64,000 nucleotides of DNA from Bartonella phoceensis (GTDB taxonomy: Bacteria; Pseudomonadota; Alphaproteobacteria; Rhizobiales; Rhizobiaceae), in assembly GCF_902825145.1 (NCBI RefSeq), contig NZ_CADEAD010000002.1, positions 124,001 to 188,000 on the forward strand. Reading direction: 5' to 3'. Of this stretch, positions 29,313-37,145 are shown piece by piece (position 1 is the stretch's first letter; each line of letters opens with the position of its first letter). The position numbers and the translations under genes were made by a program. The notes under the pieces are model-generated. The model searched no databases. It saw nothing but the letters and a program-made list of their open reading frames with translations, and was not told the origin of the DNA.

Positions 29313-30857
29313 TTAAAACAACCGAAATTTTTTTTTCGATAAAGATTTCTCCCCTTCTGTTTTAACCCCTGGATCATCAACATTCAAATGGGTATGATCG
29401 AAGTTATTGACATCTTGTTTCTCTGTCTGCGTATTATGCAACAAAACAGCCTTTTCAGGAAGTAATTCTTCAAGTATTTTATCTTCAACATCAGCGTTTT
29501 TTTCCCCAATATTCTCTTTATCTTGTTTTTCTAGTACAATATTGGCAGCCTCTAATGTTAAGGGAAGCATGCGGGGAGGTGCTTTCCATTCAAAGCAGCC
29601 TAAACGTCCACTTATTGGAGAAACCACCGACCAAGAAGGAAAAACGCTACCATCACACATCCATACCGGATCGCGTTCAGCCCGAAGTGCCAAAGAAAGC
29701 CAGTGACGCATAGCACCCTGATTATTCCCCTGTGCTTCTTCAATATCTGCCAACAACAAATAAACACTTTCTCGCCGATGATATTGAAGTGCTTTTTGTG
29801 CTTGTTTTCTTGCCAGCACTGTTTCACCAGCATCTAAAGCCGCTTTAGCAATAAGGAAAGTGGCTTCAAATGTATCTTTATTATAAGAAGCAAGAGTCTT
29901 AGCTTTTTTTAATCGTCCGACAGCTCCTTTTTCTCTTTCAAGAAAAAGCGTACTCAAATCAGGATGAGGATCTTTCTGCCAAGCTGTAACTATCATTTTA
30001 TCCGCTTTACGCGTCTCATTTAATTTATAAAGAATATCGGCAGCAATAACTGTTATGGGAACAAAATCAGGCTCCAATTTATGTGCTTTCAAAATAGCTG
30101 TACGTGCTTTTGTAGGATGCGTCTCAAACAGATGAAGAGCTTGCCCACAAAGCAGCAAAGCCTGTGTATGTTTACGCTCTGTAGTTGAACGTGTTGAACG
30201 CGGTAAAGCTTTTTGCGCGCGTTCAAAAATAGCAAGTGCTTTGTCCCACTGCCCGCTCGTGCTAAGCTGATCAAGCACAACTCGATGCGCCCACAAAAGT
30301 GCTGGTGATAAAGCCAATGCTTCTTCTGCATATTGCTGTGCAGCTTCATATGCTTTGCTCTTTATAGCTTCACGGAATAAACCGTAAAGCCCAGCCAATT
30401 TTGTTGGTGTTTCTTTTCTCATCTCCTCATAAAGACTGATAGCAGAAGCAGAATTATTTTGCAAAGACAAGGTTCGCGCTTTTAAGAGTTTTACCAATGG
30501 CTCTTCTTTACCTGAAAGATATTTGCCAACACGTGCTTCCATTTGTTGTGCCAACACACTATCGCCAACAAAGACCGCAAGAATTCCTTGTGAAAGCGCT
30601 TCATAACCGCGCTTTTTATGGCGTTTATAAAAATAACTGGAGAGGGCACCAGGTAGAGAAAAAAGTAGAGACAAAAGCCGTGCTAAAAGCGCTAAAATTC
30701 CGAAAAACAAAATAAGTACGCTTAAAACTGTAAGCAATGAAGCAGAAAAGCGAAAATGCAAAAATGTGAAGACAAAAACACCATTGTGATTAGCCACCCA
30801 GCCAAATGCTAAACCGAGTGCACATACAACAAAACTATAAATAAAAACACGTATCAT
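29313..30857 (-). CDS. HemY-like TPR membrane protein
   Basis: A 514-residue protein of the HemY N-terminal family. Two N-terminal membrane helices (about 5-25 and 40-62) precede a long helical-repeat region (TPR-like, about 90-400) and a charged, disordered tail. G-W-V-A-N-H-N-G near 20-27 fits the family G-x-x-x-x-x-x-P-G stretch. The name comes from gene order with haem genes in enterobacteria; it is not protoporphyrinogen oxidase. It lies 11 bases after the mitofilin-like gene, as in rhizobia, where hemC and hemD normally precede the pair. Those are absent here. Confidence 0.85.
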   Translation of the reverse strand: MIRVFIYSFVVCALGLAFGWVANHNGVFVFTFLHFRFSASLLTVLSVLILFFGILALLARLLSLLFSLPGALSSYFYKRHKKRGYEALSQGILAVFVGDSVLAQQMEARVGKYLSGKEEPLVKLLKARTLSLQNNSASAISLYEEMRKETPTKLAGLYGLFREAIKSKAYEAAQQYAEEALALSPALLWAHRVVLDQLSTSGQWDKALAIFERAQKALPRSTRSTTERKHTQALLLCGQALHLFETHPTKARTAILKAHKLEPDFVPITVIAADILYKLNETRKADKMIVTAWQKDPHPDLSTLFLEREKGAVGRLKKAKTLASYNKDTFEATFLIAKAALDAGETVLARKQAQKALQYHRRESVYLLLADIEEAQGNNQGAMRHWLSLALRAERDPVWMCDGSVFPSWSVVSPISGRLGCFEWKAPPRMLPLTLEAANIVLEKQDKENIGEKNADVEDKILEELLPEKAVLLHNTQTEKQDVNNFDHTHLNVDDPGVKTEGEKSLSKKKFRLF

Positions 30858-30868
30858 CTGGAGCCTAT

Positions 30869-32083
30869 TTACATCTTTGTTGCCTTTAAAGACCCTTGTT
30901 GCACAGACACCAACAACTCCTGAAGGAATTGATGAACAGCAATGCGTGTTTCAAGCTGATGAACAAAATCCATCGAGACATCTTTTGCATTTTGAGGCAA
31001 TGTTTGCCACTCGCTCAAAGCCTTTTCGTAATCACCCATCTGAATAGCAACTTCCATCCGCGCGGCAATCGCCTCTACTGTCATACCTTCAACATTCCCA
31101 ACCGGCCGCAAAACAATGAGACCTTTTATCCATGCTAAAATCCGTTTAGAAAAACCAGCATCTGAAGCAACACTATTTTGCGTACCAACGATTGCATCTG
31201 CGACACGAGCAAAGTCACTTGAAAGTTGTGCTGAACTTGGAAGACCTACAGTGGCTGTCTTTTGCAACAAATCAAGCCCCTCAAAAGAAGGGGATAAGTG
31301 CTGTAACATCTTTAATTCATTGCTATAAGACCCACCACGCTCTATGGCATTTTTCAGGGAACTTATTGCAATAAACAGTGCAGTATCTATGTCTTTTTTT
31401 GCATGCGTTTTCGCAGTAATTTCTTCCTGCATGGTCTCTAACTGTTGCTTTAAAACAGCAAGATCATTTGCATTGCTTTGTCCAACAGATAAGGCCGTTT
31501 CCATATTTGTTGAAGCTTCAACGAAAGTTTGCACAACCTCTTCAAGACCTTTCACTTTTTCCTCTAAAGCAGTAAAAGCCTTTCTGTTTTGCTCTTGCAA
31601 TGCTTCATCGCTTTGAATTGTTTCTACCTGTCGTGATAAAAAAACAGAAAACTTTGTTTTCAACGCATCAATTTCTTGAAGCATATTCCCCAATTGCTCA
31701 CTTGTTTCTTCACTTTGGCTTTTTCCTGTTTCAACAATTTGCAAAGCTTTTTCCTCTCCAGCATAGTTTCCCACAACAGAAGAAGGGAGCACACCCGCCC
31801 ATTGAAGCCCGATCAAAAGACCTAAAGTGATAAGAGCACCTAAAACTCCTGAAATGAGCGCGCAAAGCCAAACCATACGAGGCGTGCATTGCTTTTTCTT
31901 GCTGTCCTCGCTCTGTTTTTTGTTCTCACTTTGTTTTCCTATTGTATCCAATTTCACGGAATTTTGTGTTATTTGTTCTGAATCATGATCCATCGCCTCA
32001 TGTTCAATCACAGACGCTTTACGGCGTGTACCAGTGTAATGAGGTTTAACTTTTGGTTTTGAAGAATCTACCATCTTAGTCAC
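30869..32083 (-). CDS. Mitofilin-like inner-membrane protein (COG4223)
   Basis: A 404-residue protein with a charged cytoplasmic N-terminus (about 1-68), one membrane helix (about 69-95: L-C-A-L-I-S-G-V-L-G-A-L-I-T-L-G), a long coiled coil (about 115-225) and a C-terminal mitofilin-type domain ending V-H-Q-F-L-Q-E-L-L. Bacterial homologues of mitofilin/Mic60 shape inner-membrane folds in some alphaproteobacteria. It is co-transcribed with the HemY-like gene downstream. Sequence conservation is low, as usual, so the family call relies on architecture and neighbourhood. Confidence 0.8.
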   Translation of the reverse strand: MTKMVDSSKPKVKPHYTGTRRKASVIEHEAMDHDSEQITQNSVKLDTIGKQSENKKQSEDSKKKQCTPRMVWLCALISGVLGALITLGLLIGLQWAGVLPSSVVGNYAGEEKALQIVETGKSQSEETSEQLGNMLQEIDALKTKFSVFLSRQVETIQSDEALQEQNRKAFTALEEKVKGLEEVVQTFVEASTNMETALSVGQSNANDLAVLKQQLETMQEEITAKTHAKKDIDTALFIAISSLKNAIERGGSYSNELKMLQHLSPSFEGLDLLQKTATVGLPSSAQLSSDFARVADAIVGTQNSVASDAGFSKRILAWIKGLIVLRPVGNVEGMTVEAIAARMEVAIQMGDYEKALSEWQTLPQNAKDVSMDFVHQLETRIAVHQFLQELLVSVQQGSLKATKM

Positions 32084-32457
32084 TTTTTGTACACATTTTT
32101 TCTTAATGATAAAATAACAAAATAAAAAAATCTTTAAAAAATGAAGAATTTCTCAAAGCGCATCCTGTTTTAAGCTTCTTTTATAAAGCGTGTAACTTTA
32201 CCAAAATTTTCAACCCTGCATCTTTTAAGGAACATTTAAAATTACAGACTTTCATGAACAAGATTTTGAAAACATATATTCATTCTATACCGAAAAATAC
32301 AGTTCTATTTTTAATCAATAGGAGCCACTATCTTCAAAGAACGCACTAAAACACATTTTTCCATAGAAGAAATAATTTCACGAGAAATTCTTTGCATCTT
32401 TGCTTATCCGTGGTACCCACCTGAAACAAGAATTTTCAACATAAGGTTTTGTTTGAA
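32084..32457. other. Gap where hemC/hemD usually lie
   Basis: Divergent spacer between the mitofilin-like gene and tsaD. In haem-making rhizobia hemD and hemC commonly occupy this point. I compared all frames with the expected starts of HemC and HemD and found no convincing remnant. It contains the tsaD ribosome site (AAGG at 32443-32446). Confidence 0.5.
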
Positions 32458-33552
32458 ATGCGTCTGTTAGGAATAGAAACAAGTTGCGATGAAACTGCTG
32501 CCGCTGTTGTTGAATACAATAATAAAGGAAACAGCAAAATTCTTTCTAATATTGTTTGGAGCCAAATTGATCATCATGCACCTTACGGCGGTGTTGTCCC
32601 TGAAATTGCTGCCCGTGCCCACGTTGAAGTTCTTGACAGTTTAATTCTGAAAGCCTTGACAGAAGCAAACACAAAATTGAAAGATATTGATGGCATAGCA
32701 GCCACAAGTGGCCCAGGTTTAATAGGAGGACTTTTGGTGGGAGTTATGAGTGCAAAAGCACTCTCTCTTGCCACAGGGAAACCTTTTATTGCCGTAAATC
32801 ATTTAGAAGGCCATGCTTTAACAGCCGTGCTAACGCATAATGTCCATTTTCCTTATTTACTGCTATTGGTCTCAGGCGGTCATACACAAACAATTCTTGT
32901 TCACGGAGTAGGCAACTACCAGCGTTTAGGAACCACCATTGACGATGCCTTGGGAGAAGCTTTTGATAAAACAGCAAAACTCTTAGGACTTCCTTATCCT
33001 GGCGGTCCAGCACTTGAAAAAGCTGCTTTATTGGGTGATAAAAATCGTATCCCTCTTCCACGCCCCTTAAAAGGCGAAAAACGGTTAGATTTTTCCTTTT
33101 CAGGTCTCAAAACCGCTGTTCGGCAAGCAGCAACAGCTATGTCTCCTCTTACAGAAAGCGATGTTGCTGATATTGCAGCGAGCTTTCAAGCAGCCGTTAC
33201 TGATACAGTGCATGATCGCATTCATTTAGCTTTACAACATTTTACGCACCAGTATCCTCATTCTCACGACAAAGGAAGTCGTCCTCCTGCGCTAGTGGTC
33301 GCTGGCGGAGTAGCTGCCAACCAAGCCATTCGATTAACACTACAAAAACTTGCACATCAACATGGTTTTGAATTTATAGCCCCGCCTCTTTCCTTATGTA
33401 CTGACAATGCTGCGATGATTGCTTTTACTGGTGCACAAAAGCTTGCACGGGGAGAAATAAGTTCTCTTGATATTGCCCCCCGCTCACGCTGGCCATTGGA
33501 TGAAAAATCCACACCCCTCATCGGGATGGGACGCCGTGGAACAAAAGCATAA
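32458..33552 (+). CDS. tsaD: tRNA N6-adenosine threonylcarbamoyltransferase TsaD
   Basis: Transfers the threonylcarbamoyl group to A37 of ANN-decoding tRNAs (t6A), with TsaB and TsaE. From the ATG at 32458 it has 364 residues. ASKHA-fold motifs are complete: [15 protein letters not shown] (4-18), metal ligands in [11 protein letters not shown] (H115, H119), [33 protein letters not shown] and a C-terminal [15 protein letters not shown] three codons earlier is too close to the ribosome site. gpsA and a YciI gene that often follow in rhizobia are missing. Confidence 0.95.
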   Translation: MRLLGIETSCDETAAAVVEYNNKGNSKILSNIVWSQIDHHAPYGGVVPEIAARAHVEVLDSLILKALTEANTKLKDIDGIAATSGPGLIGGLLVGVMSAKALSLATGKPFIAVNHLEGHALTAVLTHNVHFPYLLLLVSGGHTQTILVHGVGNYQRLGTTIDDALGEAFDKTAKLLGLPYPGGPALEKAALLGDKNRIPLPRPLKGEKRLDFSFSGLKTAVRQAATAMSPLTESDVADIAASFQAAVTDTVHDRIHLALQHFTHQYPHSHDKGSRPPALVVAGGVAANQAIRLTLQKLAHQHGFEFIAPPLSLCTDNAAMIAFTGAQKLARGEISSLDIAPRSRWPLDEKSTPLIGMGRRGTKA

Positions 33553-34029
33553 TAAAACTCGATACGCACTCTGTTTTCTATAAAAGCACTATGAATTACC
33601 GTTATCTAATATCTTATTTATGCCTCTTATTGTACTGTTGACTGTAGACTTTGATCTTCTTAAAAGCAGTTTTCTTACACCATTTTTAAAAGGTAACACA
33701 CTCACAGACTGGTCTTTTTAGACCAAAATCAAAAAATATCAAAACTTGTTATGCTGAATGATTTTACTTTAAGTTCATTTTTCTGTTACGCATATCTTCT
33801 CTCCTGAAAATAAACCGAAGACCAGACAACCTCATGCAATCTATGAAAATAAGCAGAAAGTATACCATATTACGTTACCACAATTTAGTTCCCTCTAAAA
33901 AAGAAGAAAGAAATCTATAAGGTGTATTCTTTACCTCATTTTAAAAATCATACTTAATGGTGCTCTATAAATACATGTAAAAAACACCTATCTTGTGCAA
34001 CATTAACAATCTGTAAAAAAGGAGAGCTC
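33553..34029. other. Intergenic region between tsaD and EVE gene
   Basis: AT-rich, no open frame of note. A perfect 6-bp hairpin TGGTCT-TTTT-AGACCA lies at 33710-33725, without a T-tract on either side. Rhizobial relatives often carry gpsA and a YciI-like gene here, but no remnant is recognisable. The end carries the strong ribosome site GGAGAG of the next gene. Confidence 0.5.
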
Positions 34030-34464
34030 ATGGCTTATTGGCTTTTTAAATCTGAACCTCATAAATGGTCATGGGATATGCAGAAGAAAAAAGGCTCTGA
34101 AGGTGAACAATGGGATGGTGTGCGCAATTATCAAGCCCGCAACAATATGCGTGCCATGAAATACGGCGATAAAGGCTTTTTTTATCATTCCAATAAAGGG
34201 TTAGAAATTGTTGGCATTGTAGAAATATGCGCTGAAGCACATTCCGATTCTACTACTTCTGACCCACGCTGGGAGTGTGTAGATATTCGTGCACTTTATG
34301 ATATGCCGAACCCTGTTTCATTAAAACAGATTAAAGCAAACCCAAAATTGAAAAATATGGTACTGGTTAATGCCAGTCGCTTATCGGTACAACCTGTGAC
34401 AGAAGAGGAATGGAAAGAAATCTGTTTGATGGGCAATTTTAAGAAAGAAATGCTTTCATTTTAA
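34030..34464 (+). CDS. EVE domain protein
   Basis: A 144-residue single-domain EVE protein, related to human THYN1 and structurally to PUA/YTH domains that bind modified bases. It starts M-A-Y-W-L-F-K-S-E-P-x-x-W-S-W-D and has WDGVRNYQARNNMRAMK (about 31-47), F-F-Y-H-S-N (52-57) and E-I-V-G-I-V, all characteristic. EVE proteins are thought to read modified DNA or RNA, but the ligand here is unknown. Its last codons overlap the end of a convergent pseudogene (34456-35002). Confidence 0.92.
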   Translation: MAYWLFKSEPHKWSWDMQKKKGSEGEQWDGVRNYQARNNMRAMKYGDKGFFYHSNKGLEIVGIVEICAEAHSDSTTSDPRWECVDIRALYDMPNPVSLKQIKANPKLKNMVLVNASRLSVQPVTEEEWKEICLMGNFKKEMLSF

Positions 34465-35002
34465 CACTGTCACTTTTATCCATTGCCTAACATACCGTAA
34501 AAGACGCTCTAAATCACGACGGGCAAATACAATATCATTTTTTTAGGGACGTAAAATTTTTTCGTGCTCAATGCAAAAAATGTCACACCCCTCTTACCAT
34601 TTTTCATTCTGTAATATTCCAATTTAGAATCAAAATTGCATAAAGACCATCTTCACGATTTATTTCTTCAGCACTGTTATTATAGGAAGGTATACTAAAC
34701 AATCACATTTGGCATCACCAATTTCATCACACCAATCGTCTTGCAAGACGAATACGGCGAAAAGGCCAAAAAAAACAACAAAACCTGCTGTGGACTTCTC
34801 CCAAACATGCACATATCCTAAAGGAATCGCACCATATCCCTCACGCTTAAAAGCAGAAATACCATCCTATCCTAGAACACAAAAAATGATTTTGGCCAAC
34901 GCACACCATACTTTGCGCACGATGGCTTGCTTCTTGGCAAATGACCATAGAAGCAACAAATTTTTGTTTTTTAGAGGTTTTCTTTTTCAATTTTCCTTGC
35001 AT
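34456..35002 (-). pseudogene. L,D-transpeptidase (YkuD family) pseudogene
   Basis: On the minus strand, pieces of one protein appear in order but in shifting frames. The N-terminus is A-Q-S-M-V-C-V-G-Q-N-H-F (ATG at 35002 plausible). Then come GISAFKREGYGAIPLG, D-D-W-C-D-E-I-G-D-A, an E-D-G-L-Y-A-I-L segment and A-R-K-N-F-T. The C-terminus is DIVFARRDLERLLRYVRQWI and ends at 34456. These match the YkuD-type family pattern (G-I-T-x-x-K-R-E-G-D-G-A-T-P-x-G, D-D-x-W-C-D-x-P). The catalytic HGxxxxxGC area is destroyed. The 117-codon plus-strand ORF across it is a shadow. Confidence 0.85.
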
Positions 35003-35075
35003 GAAGTCTTATTTTTCATGAAACTACTCTTCACCAATCGGTGCATCAATACATCTTAGCTTATAAGGAAAAAAA

Positions 35076-35759
35076 ATGAACCATTACACCCTTTTAATCG
35101 TTGAAGAAGACGATGATTTGCGCCCTATTTTGGTAGAACAATTGCAAATGCATAAAGAATTTAAAGTATTCCAAGCAAAAACAGCTGAAGCAGGAATAAC
35201 GATAACCCAAGAGAAAAATATTGATCTGATTATTTTAGAAATTGAATTGTCCGATCTTGATGGCCGTAAAGCCGCTCAAAAATTACGCTCTCAAGGATTT
35301 CGCGCCCCCATCATCATGATCACAAATCATGATACAGACTCCGATACCCTTTTAAATCTTGAAGTGGGTGCGAATGATTATGTGACAAAACCCTTCCGTT
35401 TTGCAGTGTTATTGGCGCGAATTCGTGCCCAACTCCGTCAATATGAGCAAAACGACGATACAGTTCTTTATATTGGTCCCTACACTTTTAAACCTGGACA
35501 AAAACTCCTCATTGATCAAAACAATAATAAAACGCGCCTTACAGAAAAAGAAGCAGCAATTCTTAAATATCTCTATTACACTAATGACAAAATCGTAAGC
35601 CGTGAAACACTATTAGAACAAATTTGGGGTTACAATGCAGATATTGTTACCCACACCTTAGAGACCCATATCTATCGTTTGCGACAAAAAATCGAAAAAG
35701 ACCCTTCCAACGCACAAATCCTTGTTACTGATCAAAACGGCTATCGTTTAAACCTTTAA
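35076..35759 (+). CDS. OmpR/PhoB-type response regulator with Glu at the phospho-site
   Basis: A 227-residue two-domain regulator. The receiver domain (1-120) has the acidic pocket (E10-E11-D12), the switch Thr (I-I-M-I-T) and Lys (NDYVTKPF), but the acceptor Asp is replaced by Glu55 (I-I-L-E-I-E-L). The winged-helix DNA-binding domain (about 130-227) has R-L-T-E-K-E-A-A-I-L-K-Y-L and HTLETHIYRLRQKIE. The linker LLARIRAQLRQYEQNDD and the whole second half resemble alphaproteobacterial CenR, an envelope regulator, as I remember it. No histidine kinase is adjacent. The start is preceded by TTATAAGGAAAAAA. Confidence 0.9.
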   Translation: MNHYTLLIVEEDDDLRPILVEQLQMHKEFKVFQAKTAEAGITITQEKNIDLIILEIELSDLDGRKAAQKLRSQGFRAPIIMITNHDTDSDTLLNLEVGANDYVTKPFRFAVLLARIRAQLRQYEQNDDTVLYIGPYTFKPGQKLLIDQNNNKTRLTEKEAAILKYLYYTNDKIVSRETLLEQIWGYNADIVTHTLETHIYRLRQKIEKDPSNAQILVTDQNGYRLNL

Positions 35760-36132
35760 CATTTCTCCCACATTGATCGTTTCAAAAACGGTTTTCATAC
35801 CCTCACTTTTTATTGAAATACAATAAGATGAGTAGATGTAATATATTGATATAATTTATCATTTCATAACTTACGTAAATAAAAGCTCCAAATAAAATAA
35901 TATATCTCATTGTAAATGTGCCTTATCATGAATCAACCAAAACCCTTTTCTTATCCATCACAAATGGAATGAGCCATAAAAATCACTTGAGACAAAGTTT
36001 AATGTTACCTCTCGTAAATCCTCACAATGCAAAAACAATTGTAACATTAAACTAGCAAAGAGAGTGAGAGTTTAAGCTTTTATCTCGCATAAGTGAAGGT
36101 GATCATGCCAAATGGATTTTGCATTCTATCCT
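35760..36132. other. Intergenic region holding a long inverted repeat
   Basis: Convergent gap between the response regulator and the methyltransferase. It has no open frame of note. The only clear structure is the 13-bp inverted repeat at 35996-36053, listed separately. Confidence 0.6.
35996..36053. repeat. Perfect 13-bp inverted repeat
   Basis: AGTTTAATGTTAC at 35996-36008 is the exact reverse complement of GTAACATTAAACT at 36041-36053; the spacer is 32 bases. There is no flanking T-run, so it is not a classic intrinsic terminator. It could be a transcript-end hairpin shared by the two convergent genes, a protein-binding palindrome, or the ends of a tiny mobile element. Confidence 0.75.
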
Positions 36133-36897
36133 TCACGAACGTTGTTGCAAAACAGGCTTAGAAACACGTTGAGAAGAATCTTCATAGGCTTGAGGCGATA
36201 ATGTAGGAATAAAAATACGCCGTGATTGACGTCGTTTTACAAGCAAACCTTGATAAATACATTTCTGCGCTTGACATATTAAAAGTCCACCGAAATAAGG
36301 CAAAAGATAGCGTGCAAATGGCTCATAAAAAAATGAAAATAATCGCGAAACATAACCTGAAGAAGGCGTGTAATATACAATTTCTTGTACTGGCCCAGAA
36401 ATAAAATTTGTTTTTTCAAACAAACGCGTAATCTGTTGTCGACTATAAGGTTCGCCGTAACCAAAAGGTGTAGAAGCATTGCGCGCCCAAAAACCTGAAC
36501 GATTAGGAACAATAACAATCAAGCTGCCATTGGGCGTTAAAACACGCCATATTTCATTAAGCGTTTCGTATGAATTTTCTGTATATTCAAGCGCATGCAC
36601 CAATAAGATACAATCAACCGAAGCATCGGGAAGTGGCAAATCTTCTTCAAAAACCAACGCTGTCGCGACCTTATCAGCACAAGGCCACGGCGAAGCACCC
36701 TGAGCAGCAGGCATAAAAGCGAAACATTGCTGTGCACGTGTACGCAATGCAGAAAGATAAGGAAGCGCATACCCAAAACCCATAACCCGTTTATCAGTAA
36801 GATCAGGCCACCATATATTTAATTGGTTACACAACGTCCCCTGCACACGCAGACCAAGTGTAGAAGTATAAAAATCTCTTAGTGTAACTATATCCAA
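36133..36897 (-). CDS. Class I SAM-dependent methyltransferase
   Basis: A 254-residue protein with a methyltransferase-11-like fold. The AdoMet region is weakly conserved (M-G-F-G-Y-A-L-P-Y-L near 39-48). Clearer are D-A-S-V-D-C-I-L-L-V-H-A-L-E-Y (about 91-105), L-N-E-I-W-R-V-L-x-P-N-G-S-L-I-V-I-V-P-N-R-S-G (about 115-137) and R-x-x-x-x-F-G-Y-G-E-P-Y-S (about 139-151). The family is a conserved rhizobial protein often beside gloB; gloB is absent here. The substrate is unknown. Confidence 0.82.
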   Translation of the reverse strand: MDIVTLRDFYTSTLGLRVQGTLCNQLNIWWPDLTDKRVMGFGYALPYLSALRTRAQQCFAFMPAAQGASPWPCADKVATALVFEEDLPLPDASVDCILLVHALEYTENSYETLNEIWRVLTPNGSLIVIVPNRSGFWARNASTPFGYGEPYSRQQITRLFEKTNFISGPVQEIVYYTPSSGYVSRLFSFFYEPFARYLLPYFGGLLICQAQKCIYQGLLVKRRQSRRIFIPTLSPQAYEDSSQRVSKPVLQQRS

Positions 36898-37145
36898 CTT
36901 AATATACCGTGTAGAAAAAAATTAACTATTACAGGCTTTTATATACTCCACGTATATGGATTTCTACCCTTTCACCGCAATGTCAAAAACTTTAATTTTT
37001 CATATTTTAAACTGAAATAACAAAACAACTGTACAAAATATTTTTATGATTATTTCTAACAAGCACTTCATCATGTTTTTTATTTTTGAACTTTGTGCCT
37101 TACAACGGTTTCTCCTACACTATTTTTGATATCGATTAAAGATGA

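Noticed and set aside
29313..30857. HemY as protoporphyrinogen oxidase
   Set aside because: There is no FAD-binding motif; the protein has two membrane helices and TPR-like repeats, so the HemY label is only a gene-order name.
33710..33725. Hairpin TGGTCT-TTTT-AGACCA as an intrinsic terminator of tsaD
   Set aside because: The stem is only 6 bp, there is no following T-tract on the plus strand, and it lies 158 bases past the stop.
34709..35059. 117-codon plus-strand ORF
   Set aside because: It lies antisense to the L,D-transpeptidase pseudogene, whose family motifs are on the minus strand; the plus frame resembles nothing and has no ribosome site.
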